The notes: a model not told the origin generated them from the letters alone. A DNA stretch of 6,039 bases from Actinomycetota bacterium (GCA_009699025.1 WLOZ01000129.1:1-6039); one strand, 5' to 3'. Numbered from the stretch's first letter, positions 1-5,824 are shown. Numbers and translations are program-made.

Positions 1-114
1 CCAGGCACCTTCGATCTGATATGCGGCGGTGGCTGTTCCCCATACGAAATCCGCTGGGAACGTGGGGAATGGGTCGGTCGAGGGCGTGAGCGTGACAGCC
101 GCGGTGTCGTCCAT
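1..114 (-). CDS. Family 1 glycoside hydrolase (beta-glucosidase type), N-terminal 38 residues only
   Basis: Translating the minus strand from the ATG at 114-112 gives 38 residues that run off the left edge. Residues 23-37 read FVWGTATAAYQIEGA, a full match to the N-terminal signature of GH1 enzymes (F-x-W-G-x-A-x-A-A-Y-Q-x-E-x-A). In this family Q33 lies in the -1 sugar-binding subsite. GH1 enzymes hydrolyse beta-glucosides, beta-galactosides or 6-phospho-beta-glucosides with retention. The catalytic glutamates lie beyond the window, so the sugar cannot be named. No signal peptide is seen, so the enzyme is probably cytoplasmic. The start is well fixed: an in-frame TAG lies at 126-124, and no other start codon falls between it and the ATG. 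The SD is weak. The gene diverges from the transporter operon across about 230 bp, which suggests shared control and that the transporter may supply its substrate. Confidence 0.9.
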   Translation of the reverse strand, partial: MDDTAAVTLTPSTDPFPTFPADFVWGTATAAYQIEGAW

Positions 115-209
115 GACGCGACGCTACTCTCACCGCAGCAGCGCCACCACGAGACACGGCAGACGACTCCAGCACAAGTCTGGCTGACCCCCTGGTCACC
201 GTCACCGCC

Positions 210-220
210 CGGATGATCCG
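210..220. promoter_or_regulatory. Short palindrome CGGAT-G-ATCCG, possible operator
   Basis: Perfect 11-bp dyad with a single central base, 96 bp from the GH1 start codon and 125 bp from the GTG start of the binding-protein gene. Its position suits a repressor site, but a palindrome this short could arise by chance. I do not recognise it as a known regulator's site. Confidence 0.25.
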
Positions 221-282
221 TTGAGGCAATCCAGCGATTCGGCACTTCACGCTACATTGATCAAACGACAGCCCTGAACCTT

Positions 283-294
283 CACAATCTTGTG
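283..294. promoter_or_regulatory. Short palindrome CACAA-TC-TTGTG, possible operator
   Basis: Perfect 5-bp arms around a 2-bp centre, ending 51 bp before the GTG start of the binding-protein gene. TTCACA at its left edge (281-286) recurs at 312-317, so a second half-site may lie one half-turn out of register. The placement, just upstream of the leader, suits an operator or activator site. It is only suggestive. Confidence 0.3.
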
Positions 295-301
295 CTCGCA
301 C

Positions 302-350
302 ATCGAGTGATTTCACAGGTCGTGCTGCAGTGAAAGGATTATCGAGTGAT
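302..350 (+). repeat. Direct repeat ATCGAGTGAT flanking the SD of the binding-protein gene
   Basis: ATCGAGTGAT occurs at 302-311 and again at 341-350, 39 bp apart. The second copy overlaps the GTG start codon at 346. Because one copy contains the start codon, a decoy or duplicated start is possible: the first copy also holds GTG (307-309), but no purine-rich SD precedes it. It may be chance or a remnant of a small duplication. Confidence 0.5.
332..338 (+). promoter_or_regulatory. Ribosome binding site of the binding-protein gene
   Basis: GAAAGGA lies 7 nt before the GTG at 346. This fixes the start at GTG and gives a full signal peptide beginning MIRALRP. No ATG further down would keep the signal peptide. 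Confidence 0.8.
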
Positions 351-2172
351 CCGTGCTCTTCGTCCTCTCGTGCTCTGCCTCTGTGCGCTGATCGCCGGAG
401 TTGGCTGGCTCGCCACCTCTGCTACCGCCGACTCTGTCGCTCCCTCTCCTTCCGCTACGGGGAGCACCGCCCCTTCGGTGCTGCGCATTGGTATCACCTC
501 AGGCATCGACAACCCCAACATCTTCGCGGTGGCTTCTGTCGCAGAGTGGCAAGCAGTAGTGATGCAGTACGACATGCTGCTCCGGTTTGGCGACAAGGAC
601 CTCACGGCCGCCCCCTCCCTTGCCACCGGCTGTGATCCCAACGCCGATCGCACGGTCTGGACGTGTCACCTGCAGCCAGGTCTCATGTGGAGCGACGGTC
701 AGCCCCTCACCTCGAAAGACGTTGCGTTTTCTTACAGGTTCGTCATTGACAAGCAGTTCGACTACTTCAGCGGGTACTTCCCTGAAGGCACCACCTTCGA
801 GACACCCGACGATCTCACCCTGGTGTGGAAGTCGCCGATACCCACCAACGGGCCCACAGTGCCAGCCTGGTCATACGTCGTACCCGAACACGTCTGGAAG
901 AAGTACGCGAACGCCGACGCCAAGACCATCCGCGCCGCAGAGACTCTGCCCAACGTGGGATCAGGTCCGTATGTCATGTCGAGCGCCAACCCCGGGCAGA
1001 ACTGGACGTTTACTCGTAACCCCAACTTCTGGGGTACCAAGCCCGCCTACGACACCATCGAATTCCAACTGTTCACGAACCAAGACGCCATGGTGCAGGC
1101 GCTGAAGAACGGTCAGATCGACATCGCCGACGGTATCGAGGGTTCTCTGCTGCCTGCGGTCACTGCGATCCCCAACGTCGCGGTGCAGAGGGTTGTCGCT
1201 GACTCATGGGTCAACCTCGCCTTCAACTTCGGCGGGCAGGGCGCAGCCTCGAAGCCGCTCCCCGCGCTTGCGGACCTTACCGTGCGCAAGGCGATTGAGA
1301 TGGCGATCGATAAGCAGCAAATCGTCGACAAGGTGTATCCGGGCTCGGCGACTCCTGGCGAGACCATCATTCGGCCGTTGTCGACTTACTGGCATCTCAC
1401 CGTGCCGAAAGACAAGGTCATCCCCTACGACCCTGCCGCAGCCAACACGATGCTTGACAAGGCCGGCTACACGATGGGCGCTGACGGCGTTCGAGTTGAC
1501 CCCAAGACTGGGCAGCCGCTGACGATTCGCATGCCGGTGTCGGATGACACCTCTGGCAGCACGCAGGCCGGACAGCTCATCGCTTCGTTTCTCAAGAAGA
1601 TCGGCATCGCGGTCAAGGTTCAGCCCGTGACAGCAGGAAAGATGTACGACCTCCAACAGGCCGGAGACTTTGACGCGTACATCTGGTACTGGAGCGGTGA
1701 TCCAGATCCGAACTACCAGTTGTCGGCATTCACGAGCACTCCGTGCCCCGGTCTCAGCGACGGCTGCTGGAACGACCCCACGTACGACACCATGTTTGCC
1801 AAGCAGCAGGCCACGCTCGATCCCGCCGAACGCAAAGTAATCGTCGACGACATGCAGCAGTACGTGTACGACCAGGTGCCCAACGTCGTTCTCGTGTACC
1901 CCGAGACCATCGAGGCCTACCGCACCGACAAGGTGGCGGGACTCACGCCAGTGCCCGAGGGCAACGGCTACCTGATGCCGTCGTATGTCTACACCAGCAT
2001 GGTGAACGCGCATCCGGTCGCCGCCGTTGATGGCTCCAACTCGCCTACGTCGTCCGGTAGTGCCGGAATTCCGCCGTGGGTGTGGGCAGTCATCACCCTC
2101 ATCGTGGTCGCACTGGTTGCCGTGGTTGTGCGCCGCAGTCGCGGTGCTGCAGAGCGCGACGAGCGCGACTAG
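346..2172 (+). CDS. ABC transporter substrate-binding protein, family 5 (DppA/OppA type), with C-terminal membrane anchor
   Basis: The 608-residue protein binds a peptide, oligosaccharide or similar solute outside the cell and delivers it to the permeases encoded next. Residues 1-28 are a Sec signal peptide (basic start, hydrophobic core, cleavage after A26-T27-A28). C11 and C13 sit in the hydrophobic core without a lipobox, so it is probably not a lipoprotein. Family 5 features include W115-SDGQP followed by TSKDVAFSYRF, the TVRKAIEMAIDK block from residue 312, and the DFDAYIWYWSGDPDPN segment ending near 456. Cys pairs C96/C107 and C467/C474 could form extracellular disulfides. A Ser/Gly/Pro-rich linker leads to a transmembrane helix at about 578-595 and an Arg-rich tail (RRSRG), which would anchor it with the C-terminus inside. 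That tail is unusual for the family. The ligand cannot be read from sequence; the divergent GH1 gene suggests a glycoside. Confidence 0.93.
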   Translation: MIRALRPLVLCLCALIAGVGWLATSATADSVAPSPSATGSTAPSVLRIGITSGIDNPNIFAVASVAEWQAVVMQYDMLLRFGDKDLTAAPSLATGCDPNADRTVWTCHLQPGLMWSDGQPLTSKDVAFSYRFVIDKQFDYFSGYFPEGTTFETPDDLTLVWKSPIPTNGPTVPAWSYVVPEHVWKKYANADAKTIRAAETLPNVGSGPYVMSSANPGQNWTFTRNPNFWGTKPAYDTIEFQLFTNQDAMVQALKNGQIDIADGIEGSLLPAVTAIPNVAVQRVVADSWVNLAFNFGGQGAASKPLPALADLTVRKAIEMAIDKQQIVDKVYPGSATPGETIIRPLSTYWHLTVPKDKVIPYDPAAANTMLDKAGYTMGADGVRVDPKTGQPLTIRMPVSDDTSGSTQAGQLIASFLKKIGIAVKVQPVTAGKMYDLQQAGDFDAYIWYWSGDPDPNYQLSAFTSTPCPGLSDGCWNDPTYDTMFAKQQATLDPAERKVIVDDMQQYVYDQVPNVVLVYPETIEAYRTDKVAGLTPVPEGNGYLMPSYVYTSMVNAHPVAAVDGSNSPTSSGSAGIPPWVWAVITLIVVALVAVVVRRSRGAAERDERD

Positions 2173-2190
2173 ACCCGGCTGGTCGACCCC

Positions 2191-3147
2191 ATGAGTCTGA
2201 CTTTCCTAGCCCGCAAGGCAGGTTGGGCTCTCTTGACGCTGTGGTTCATCCTGTCGGTCAACTTCTTCCTGTTCAGGATCATGCCCGGCGACCCGGCGGC
2301 GCTTCTCGCTCGCAGCCAACGGCTGTCGCCCGAAGCGCTGGCACACCAACGCGAACTCTTCGGACTCGATCAGCCGCTTCCCCAGCAGTACCTCACGTAC
2401 CTGCGTGAGACGTTGACCGGCAACCTCGGGGTGAGCATCCTGTCAGGACGCGAGGTGGTGTCGATGGTTGCCGATCGAATGTGGCCCACCATCCTGCTCG
2501 TCGGACTCGGCACGCTGATTGCGGCCGTTGTGGGTGTGATGCTCGGAATGCGGGCCGGCTGGCGGCGCGGAAGTGGAATCGACAACGGCAGCCTCTACGG
2601 CTCACTTCTGTTGTACGCCACTCCAGAGGGCTGGCTCGGCATGATGTTGCTCATCCTGTTCGCTGGCGCGCTCGGCTGGTTTCCGGCCGGCGGCTACTCG
2701 TCGGCCGAATCCGGTGGAGGCGTGGGTGACGTCACGTCACACTTGGCACTTCCCGTGCTCACGCTCGCGCTCGGTTACGTCGGTCAATTCTTCATCGTGA
2801 TGCGCGCCTCCATGATCGATGTGAAGTCACAGGACTACATTCGGCTCGCTCGCGCGAAGGGGCTCACTGATCCTCTTGTGCGTCGTCGCCACGCGGCTCC
2901 CAACGCGATATTGCCCACGATCACCCTCGTGGTGCTGAGTTTCGGATTCGTGCTCGGTGGAGCCATCGTGATTGAGACCGTGTTCTCGTGGCCAGGCCTC
3001 GGCCTGCTCACCTACCAGGCCATCCAGACGTTGGACTATCCGGTGCTGCAGGCCGTGTTCCTCCTGTCGAGTGGTGCCGTGATCGTCGCCAACCTGATTG
3101 CCGACATCGCGTACGGGTTGCTCGATCCGCGGGTGGAGCAGATCTGA
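2191..3147 (+). CDS. ABC transporter permease, DppB/OppB type
   Basis: First transmembrane subunit (318 residues) of the importer. Family landmarks are a first helix at about 10-30 followed by MPGDP (31-35), then FGLDQPLPQQY (57-67), which is typical of DppB/OppB N-termini. Five more hydrophobic segments lie at roughly 98-120, 138-162, 185-208, 240-262 and 284-308. The cytoplasmic coupling (EAA) loop is D215-YIRLARAKGL followed by RRRHAAPNAILP, which contacts an ATPase in this family. It ends YGLLDPRVEQI, the usual C-terminus. The ATG is 18 nt after the binding-protein stop. No SD is evident in the gap, so translation probably depends on coupling. The gap contains no stop in this frame, so the two genes are separated only by the TAG at 2170-2172. 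Confidence 0.95.
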   Translation: MSLTFLARKAGWALLTLWFILSVNFFLFRIMPGDPAALLARSQRLSPEALAHQRELFGLDQPLPQQYLTYLRETLTGNLGVSILSGREVVSMVADRMWPTILLVGLGTLIAAVVGVMLGMRAGWRRGSGIDNGSLYGSLLLYATPEGWLGMMLLILFAGALGWFPAGGYSSAESGGGVGDVTSHLALPVLTLALGYVGQFFIVMRASMIDVKSQDYIRLARAKGLTDPLVRRRHAAPNAILPTITLVVLSFGFVLGGAIVIETVFSWPGLGLLTYQAIQTLDYPVLQAVFLLSSGAVIVANLIADIAYGLLDPRVEQI

Positions 3148-3148
3148 C

Positions 3149-4063
3149 ATGGTCGACATCAAGCCACCTCACCGAACGTCGGCCTCACACCTCGCGTGGC
3201 AGCGGCGCCGCATCGGCTTGTCGCGCGGCTGGAGCGCCTACCGTCGAAACAGGCGCGGGCTGATCGGCCTGATCGTTTTGGTCGCGTTCGGCGTTGTCGC
3301 GGTGCTGTCTCCCCTGCTGGTGTCTCCCGACTCGATTGATCCGTCTAGCGCCACGGGCACTCCGAATAGTCCACCAACCGCCGGCTACCCGCTTGGCACT
3401 GATTCGTTCGGGCGCTCGGTGCTGAGCCTGCTGATCGTCGGGACTCGAGTGTCATTGACAGTCGGCCTCGCGGCAACGGCGGCCGCGGTCTTCATCGGCG
3501 CAGTCTTCGGGTTGCTCAGCGGCTACTACGGCGGAACCGCCATCGATCGAGTGCTGGGCGCACTGATCGACTGGTTCCTCGTGATTCCGTGGCTGGTGTT
3601 GGCCATCGTCATGGCGGCCATCCTCGGACCGACTCTGCTCAATGTCATCATCGTTATCGCCGTGACATCGTGGGCGCTCACTGCGCGAGTGGTGCGAGCC
3701 CAGACTCTGAGTGTGCGTGGGTTGCCGTTCGTCGAACGAGCGCGCGCACTGGGAGCTCGCGACACCGCGATTCTCACGCGTCACGTTGTACCCAGCGTGT
3801 TTCCGGTCATCTTCGCGCAGGCCGTTCTCACCGTCGCTATCGCGATCTTGTCAGAGACAACGCTGTCGATTCTCGGACTCGGCGACCCCACGTCAGTGTC
3901 GTGGGGTCGCACGATTGAAGAGGCATTCAGCGGCGGCGCGATGGCCAACGGCTACTGGTGGTGGATCGTGCCGCCCGGGTTAGCCGTCGTGTGTGTCACG
4001 CTCGCCTTCACACTGTGCGGGTACGCGTTGGAAGAAGTGCTAGATCCGCGGCTTCGCGACTAA
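3149..4063 (+). CDS. ABC transporter permease, DppC/OppC type
   Basis: Second transmembrane subunit (304 residues), partner of the preceding permease. The order matches DppC/OppC: a basic N-terminus (WSAYRRNRRG), a first helix, a short extracellular segment, then the hallmark YPLGTDSFGRSVL starting at Y80, five further hydrophobic segments, and the coupling loop F194-VERARALGARD followed by LTRHVVPSVFPVI. It ends GYALEEVLDPRLRD, the usual C-terminus. I chose the ATG at 3149, one base after the upstream TGA, with GGAG at 3135-3138 as SD inside the upstream gene. A TTG further upstream at 3098 stays in frame but lies inside the DppB-type gene and has no family support. The tight spacing implies translational coupling and equal dosage of the two permeases. 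Confidence 0.95.
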   Translation: MVDIKPPHRTSASHLAWQRRRIGLSRGWSAYRRNRRGLIGLIVLVAFGVVAVLSPLLVSPDSIDPSSATGTPNSPPTAGYPLGTDSFGRSVLSLLIVGTRVSLTVGLAATAAAVFIGAVFGLLSGYYGGTAIDRVLGALIDWFLVIPWLVLAIVMAAILGPTLLNVIIVIAVTSWALTARVVRAQTLSVRGLPFVERARALGARDTAILTRHVVPSVFPVIFAQAVLTVAIAILSETTLSILGLGDPTSVSWGRTIEEAFSGGAMANGYWWWIVPPGLAVVCVTLAFTLCGYALEEVLDPRLRD

Positions 4064-4064
4064 C

Positions 4065-4071
4065 GAAGGAG
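4065..4071 (+). promoter_or_regulatory. Strong ribosome binding site of the PHP-domain gene
   Basis: GAAGGAG sits 5 nt before the ATG at 4077 and directly after the permease stop (TAA, 4061-4063). It is the best SD in the operon, so the enzyme may be translated more strongly than the permeases. It also fixes the start. Confidence 0.85.
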
Positions 4072-4076
4072 CACCG

Positions 4077-5054
4077 ATGAGTACCGAAAGTGCCAACCCG
4101 TTTCTGGCGGGGGGCGAGTGGCTCAAGTGCGCTCTGCACACGCATTCGACCGTGAGCGACGGAACCCTGACACCGCACACGTTGGCTCACGCCTACGAAG
4201 AGGCCGGGTTCGATGTGCTGTCGATCACCGACCACTGGCGCATCGCGGAAGCACCGTCAACCGATCGGCTCCTCACGATTCCCGGCGCCGAACTCGGCTT
4301 TGACCTACGCACGCCTAGCTATCCGCGTCAGTCCGCGGAATTCCTAGTGTGGGGTATCGATCATCTACCCGACGATCCCGGCGGCGATCGGGCCAACTGG
4401 ATGTTCAACGCGGAGGAGAATTGGGAAGTGCGGACTTTCCCTTCGCTTTCGCACGGCGCAGCCTGGGCGGCCACCATGGGAGCGGTCGTCTACACGGCAC
4501 ATCCGTACTGGAACCAGTTGTCGATCGACGACATCATCGACGCTGACGGCGTAGCGGGCATCGAAGTGTTCAACGGCTCGTCGGATGCTGAAGATGGTCG
4601 CGGCGACTCATCGGCGTGGTGGGACGCGATGCTAGGCAGCGGCCGCACCGTTTTCGGAATCGGTACCGACGATCAGCACTACCCACTGTTCGAGCTCGGC
4701 CTGGCGTGGACCATGGTGCGCGCCGCTGAACGCACTCAGGAAGCTGTACTCGCTGCGCTGCGTACCGGACAGTCGTACTTTTCCAACGGGCCCACCATTC
4801 ACCATGTCGAAGTGGTCGAGGGTGGTGTCATGGTGGAGTGTTCGCCAGCTCGAACAATTCGCGTTCAGCGCGAACAGGAACACGGTACGAGTGTGTCGGT
4901 GGGGCGGGGTGGTCGCCGCTTGGGCACCATTCTCGGCACCGACGGCCAGGGACTGATCACGAGAGCCCTTCTCGACTGCGATGCCGATGCGTTATACCGA
5001 CGCATTGTGGTCGTCGACGCAGCCGGTGGACGAGCTTGGAGTAACCCGATCTAG
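4077..5054 (+). CDS. PHP-domain metal-dependent hydrolase, possibly CehA/McbA-like
   Basis: A 325-residue protein with a complete PHP metal site: H21-T-H23, S-D28-G, ITD52-H53, PGAE72, AH142-P and GTD198-D199-Q-H201. PHP enzymes use two or three metal ions to hydrolyse phosphoesters (polymerase-associated, histidinol-phosphate, nucleotide phosphatases). The CehA/McbA branch hydrolyses other esters such as carbamates. The phrases AHPYWNQLSIDDI, GIEVFNGSSD and WWDAMLGSGR resemble the stand-alone CehA/McbA-like group as I recall it; this is recognition, not a search result. Residues from about 230 to the end look beta-rich and may form a small accessory domain. No signal peptide, so cytoplasmic. 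It lies 13 nt after the DppC-type gene, making it the fourth gene of the transport operon and suggesting it acts on the imported compound. The true substrate is unknown. Confidence 0.85.
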   Translation: MSTESANPFLAGGEWLKCALHTHSTVSDGTLTPHTLAHAYEEAGFDVLSITDHWRIAEAPSTDRLLTIPGAELGFDLRTPSYPRQSAEFLVWGIDHLPDDPGGDRANWMFNAEENWEVRTFPSLSHGAAWAATMGAVVYTAHPYWNQLSIDDIIDADGVAGIEVFNGSSDAEDGRGDSSAWWDAMLGSGRTVFGIGTDDQHYPLFELGLAWTMVRAAERTQEAVLAALRTGQSYFSNGPTIHHVEVVEGGVMVECSPARTIRVQREQEHGTSVSVGRGGRRLGTILGTDGQGLITRALLDCDADALYRRIVVVDAAGGRAWSNPI

Positions 5055-5215
5055 AGCCATCCTGATGCCGAGTCCATGCTCGCTGGGTGAAGGGGCGAGG
5101 AAGACACGACCTCTTGGGTCCCCCACTGGTGGAGGCTGCCACTCGCGGGCATTCGGCACCACTGTCAAGGCAGTGCGCGATTGGTCTCACAAGCGCGACG
5201 TCAGCCGAGTGATGG
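5055..5215. other. Convergent spacer between the PHP gene and whiB
   Basis: These 161 bp separate two converging genes. I see no GC-rich stem with a T-run for either direction. The best hairpin is CACTG-N6-CAGTG (5160-5175), only 5 bp with no following T-tract, so I do not call a terminator. No gene or RNA is recognisable. Confidence 0.4.
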
Positions 5216-5506
5216 TCAGCGGAACCCGAACATGCGGGCCGATGGCAGGGCTCGCCTCGCGGCCCTGCGTTCCTGCGTGGTGAGTCCGCCCCAGATTCCC
5301 TCTGTCTGGTCGGTGCCTAGCGCGAAGCCGAGGCACCGGTCGAGCACCGGACAACCGTGGCACACGGCCTTGGCTTGATCGGTCTGCATCTGAAGGCCGG
5401 CCCCTGTGCTACTGGGAAAGAACAGTTCAGGTTCAACATCACGGCAGGCAGCACCCTCACGCCAGTCCACCTGTCCCTGCAGAAGGTCGTCGACGCTCAT
5501 GCTCAT
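5216..5506 (-). CDS. whiB1: WhiB-family iron-sulfur transcriptional regulator, WhiB1/WblE-like
   Basis: A 96-residue protein with every WhiB landmark. Four cysteines (C21, then C49-x2-C52-x5-C58) bind a 4Fe-4S cluster, followed by the GIWGG turn (70-74) and a basic tail (ERRAARRALP). WhiB proteins are Fe-S regulators that bind the main sigma factor and DNA and respond to nitric oxide or oxygen. DWREGAACRD, EPELFFP and CPVLDRCLGFAL resemble WhiB1 of mycobacteria and WblE of Streptomyces more than WhiB2 or WhiB3. This subgroup call is from memory of the families. Three in-frame ATGs exist at 5512, 5506 and 5500. I chose 5506 because TGAGG (5518-5514) lies 7 nt before it, but only 1 nt before 5512, which would add two residues. 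The gene stands alone, convergent with the transport operon and divergent from the gene at 5935. Confidence 0.93.
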   Translation of the reverse strand: MSMSVDDLLQGQVDWREGAACRDVEPELFFPSSTGAGLQMQTDQAKAVCHGCPVLDRCLGFALGTDQTEGIWGGLTTQERRAARRALPSARMFGFR

Positions 5507-5513
5507 GGTCATG

Positions 5514-5518
5514 CCTCA
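5514..5518 (-). promoter_or_regulatory. Ribosome binding site that decides the whiB start
   Basis: On the minus strand TGAGG ends 1 nt before the ATG at 5512 and 7 nt before the ATG at 5506. Normal spacing favours 5506. Confidence 0.5.
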
Positions 5519-5590
5519 GAAGGTAGGCGCGTCAGGTTGCGAGTCAGTTCCCTCCTGATGGCATCCCGATGAAATCGAGGGTCTCATCGA

Positions 5591-5608
5591 GCCGTGGGCG
5601 CCCGCGGC
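5591..5608. repeat. 18-bp near-perfect palindrome in the whiB leader
   Basis: GCCGTGGGCGCCCGCGGC is its own reverse complement except for one T/G pair. As plus-strand RNA that pair is a G-U wobble; as whiB mRNA (minus strand) it is an A-C mismatch. It begins about 85 nt upstream of the whiB start. It could be a protein site or a leader hairpin. Confidence 0.5.
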
Positions 5609-5613
5609 AACGT

Positions 5614-5633
5614 CAGCGACACAGCGACACAGC
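5614..5633. repeat. Short tandem repeat (CAGCGACA, 2.5 copies)
   Basis: CAGCGACA at 5614-5621 and 5622-5629, then CAGC at 5630-5633. It is a small slippage-type repeat in the whiB upstream region; no function is evident. Confidence 0.6.
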
Positions 5634-5635
5634 TC

Positions 5636-5657
5636 CCTTCCACCGGAAGGTGCTTCC
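5636..5657. repeat. Overlapping, mutually exclusive hairpins in the whiB upstream region
   Basis: CCTTCC (5636-5641), GGAAGG (5645-5650) and CTTCC (5653-5657) follow one another. The central segment can pair with either neighbour but not both. The block GCTCCCTTCCA containing the first segment (5632-5642) recurs at 5674-5684. If transcribed as whiB leader, this is a small three-segment switch-like arrangement; loops of only 3 nt limit its stability. Confidence 0.4.
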
Positions 5658-5703
5658 AGTCACACGTCCGACCGCTCCCTTCCAGGACAACCCCGCCTTC
5701 CCT

Positions 5704-5752
5704 GGTCACCGATTGACCAAAGAATCCCAAGACGGTCACCGATTGACCAAAG
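5704..5752. repeat. Tandem 19-bp repeat with internal dyad, likely paired operator
   Basis: GGTCACCGATTGACCAAAG occurs identically at 5704-5722 and 5734-5752, an exact 30-bp period (about three helical turns, so the same DNA face). Each copy contains the dyad GGTCA-N5-TGACC. The 11-bp linker between copies is unrelated. Two identical dyadic sites in phase are typical of cooperative binding by a dimeric regulator. They lie 199-247 bp upstream of the whiB start and 183-231 bp upstream of the ATG at 5935, so either gene could be the target. I do not recognise the regulator. Confidence 0.7.
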
Positions 5753-5824
5753 GTGCCGGGAGGAAGTGGAGGAGGTGCGGCATTGAGAACTGCTCAGTAC
5801 TGTGGCCAGACGCGAACGGGCTGG

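Larger units (their letters stand above)
115..345. promoter_or_regulatory. Divergent intergenic region between the GH1 gene and the transporter operon
   Basis: This 231-bp spacer must hold the start signals for both divergent units. I see no strong -35/-10 pair for either direction. The nearest is TTGATC (257-262) with CACAAT (283-288) on the plus strand, but the 20-nt spacing is too long. Several short dyads could be operators: TGACC-N4-GGTCA (185-198), CGGAT-G-ATCCG (210-220), TTGATCAA (257-264) and CACAA-TC-TTGTG (283-294). GTCACC is repeated in tandem at 195-206. None matches the classical LacI-family operator of sugar genes (TGGGAGCGCTCCCA type). That the region is regulatory is inferred from position; assignment of any one site is weak. 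Confidence 0.5.

Noticed and set aside
1204..2013. 269-codon minus-strand open frame inside the binding-protein gene
   Set aside because: It lies fully antisense to a gene with clear family motifs, its protein is His/Val/Arg-rich with no recognisable domain, and it has no SD. It is a codon-bias shadow.
2181..2188. GGTCGACC palindrome between the binding-protein and permease genes
   Set aside because: An 8-bp palindrome in GC-rich DNA is expected by chance, and an operator inside a tight operon is unlikely.
3098..3148. Upstream TTG extension of the DppC-type permease
   Set aside because: It would overlap the DppB-type gene by 50 bp and add residues without family support. The ATG at 3149 has a suitable SD.
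5160..5175. CACTG-N6-CAGTG hairpin as a bidirectional terminator
   Set aside because: The stem is only 5 bp and no T-run follows on either strand.
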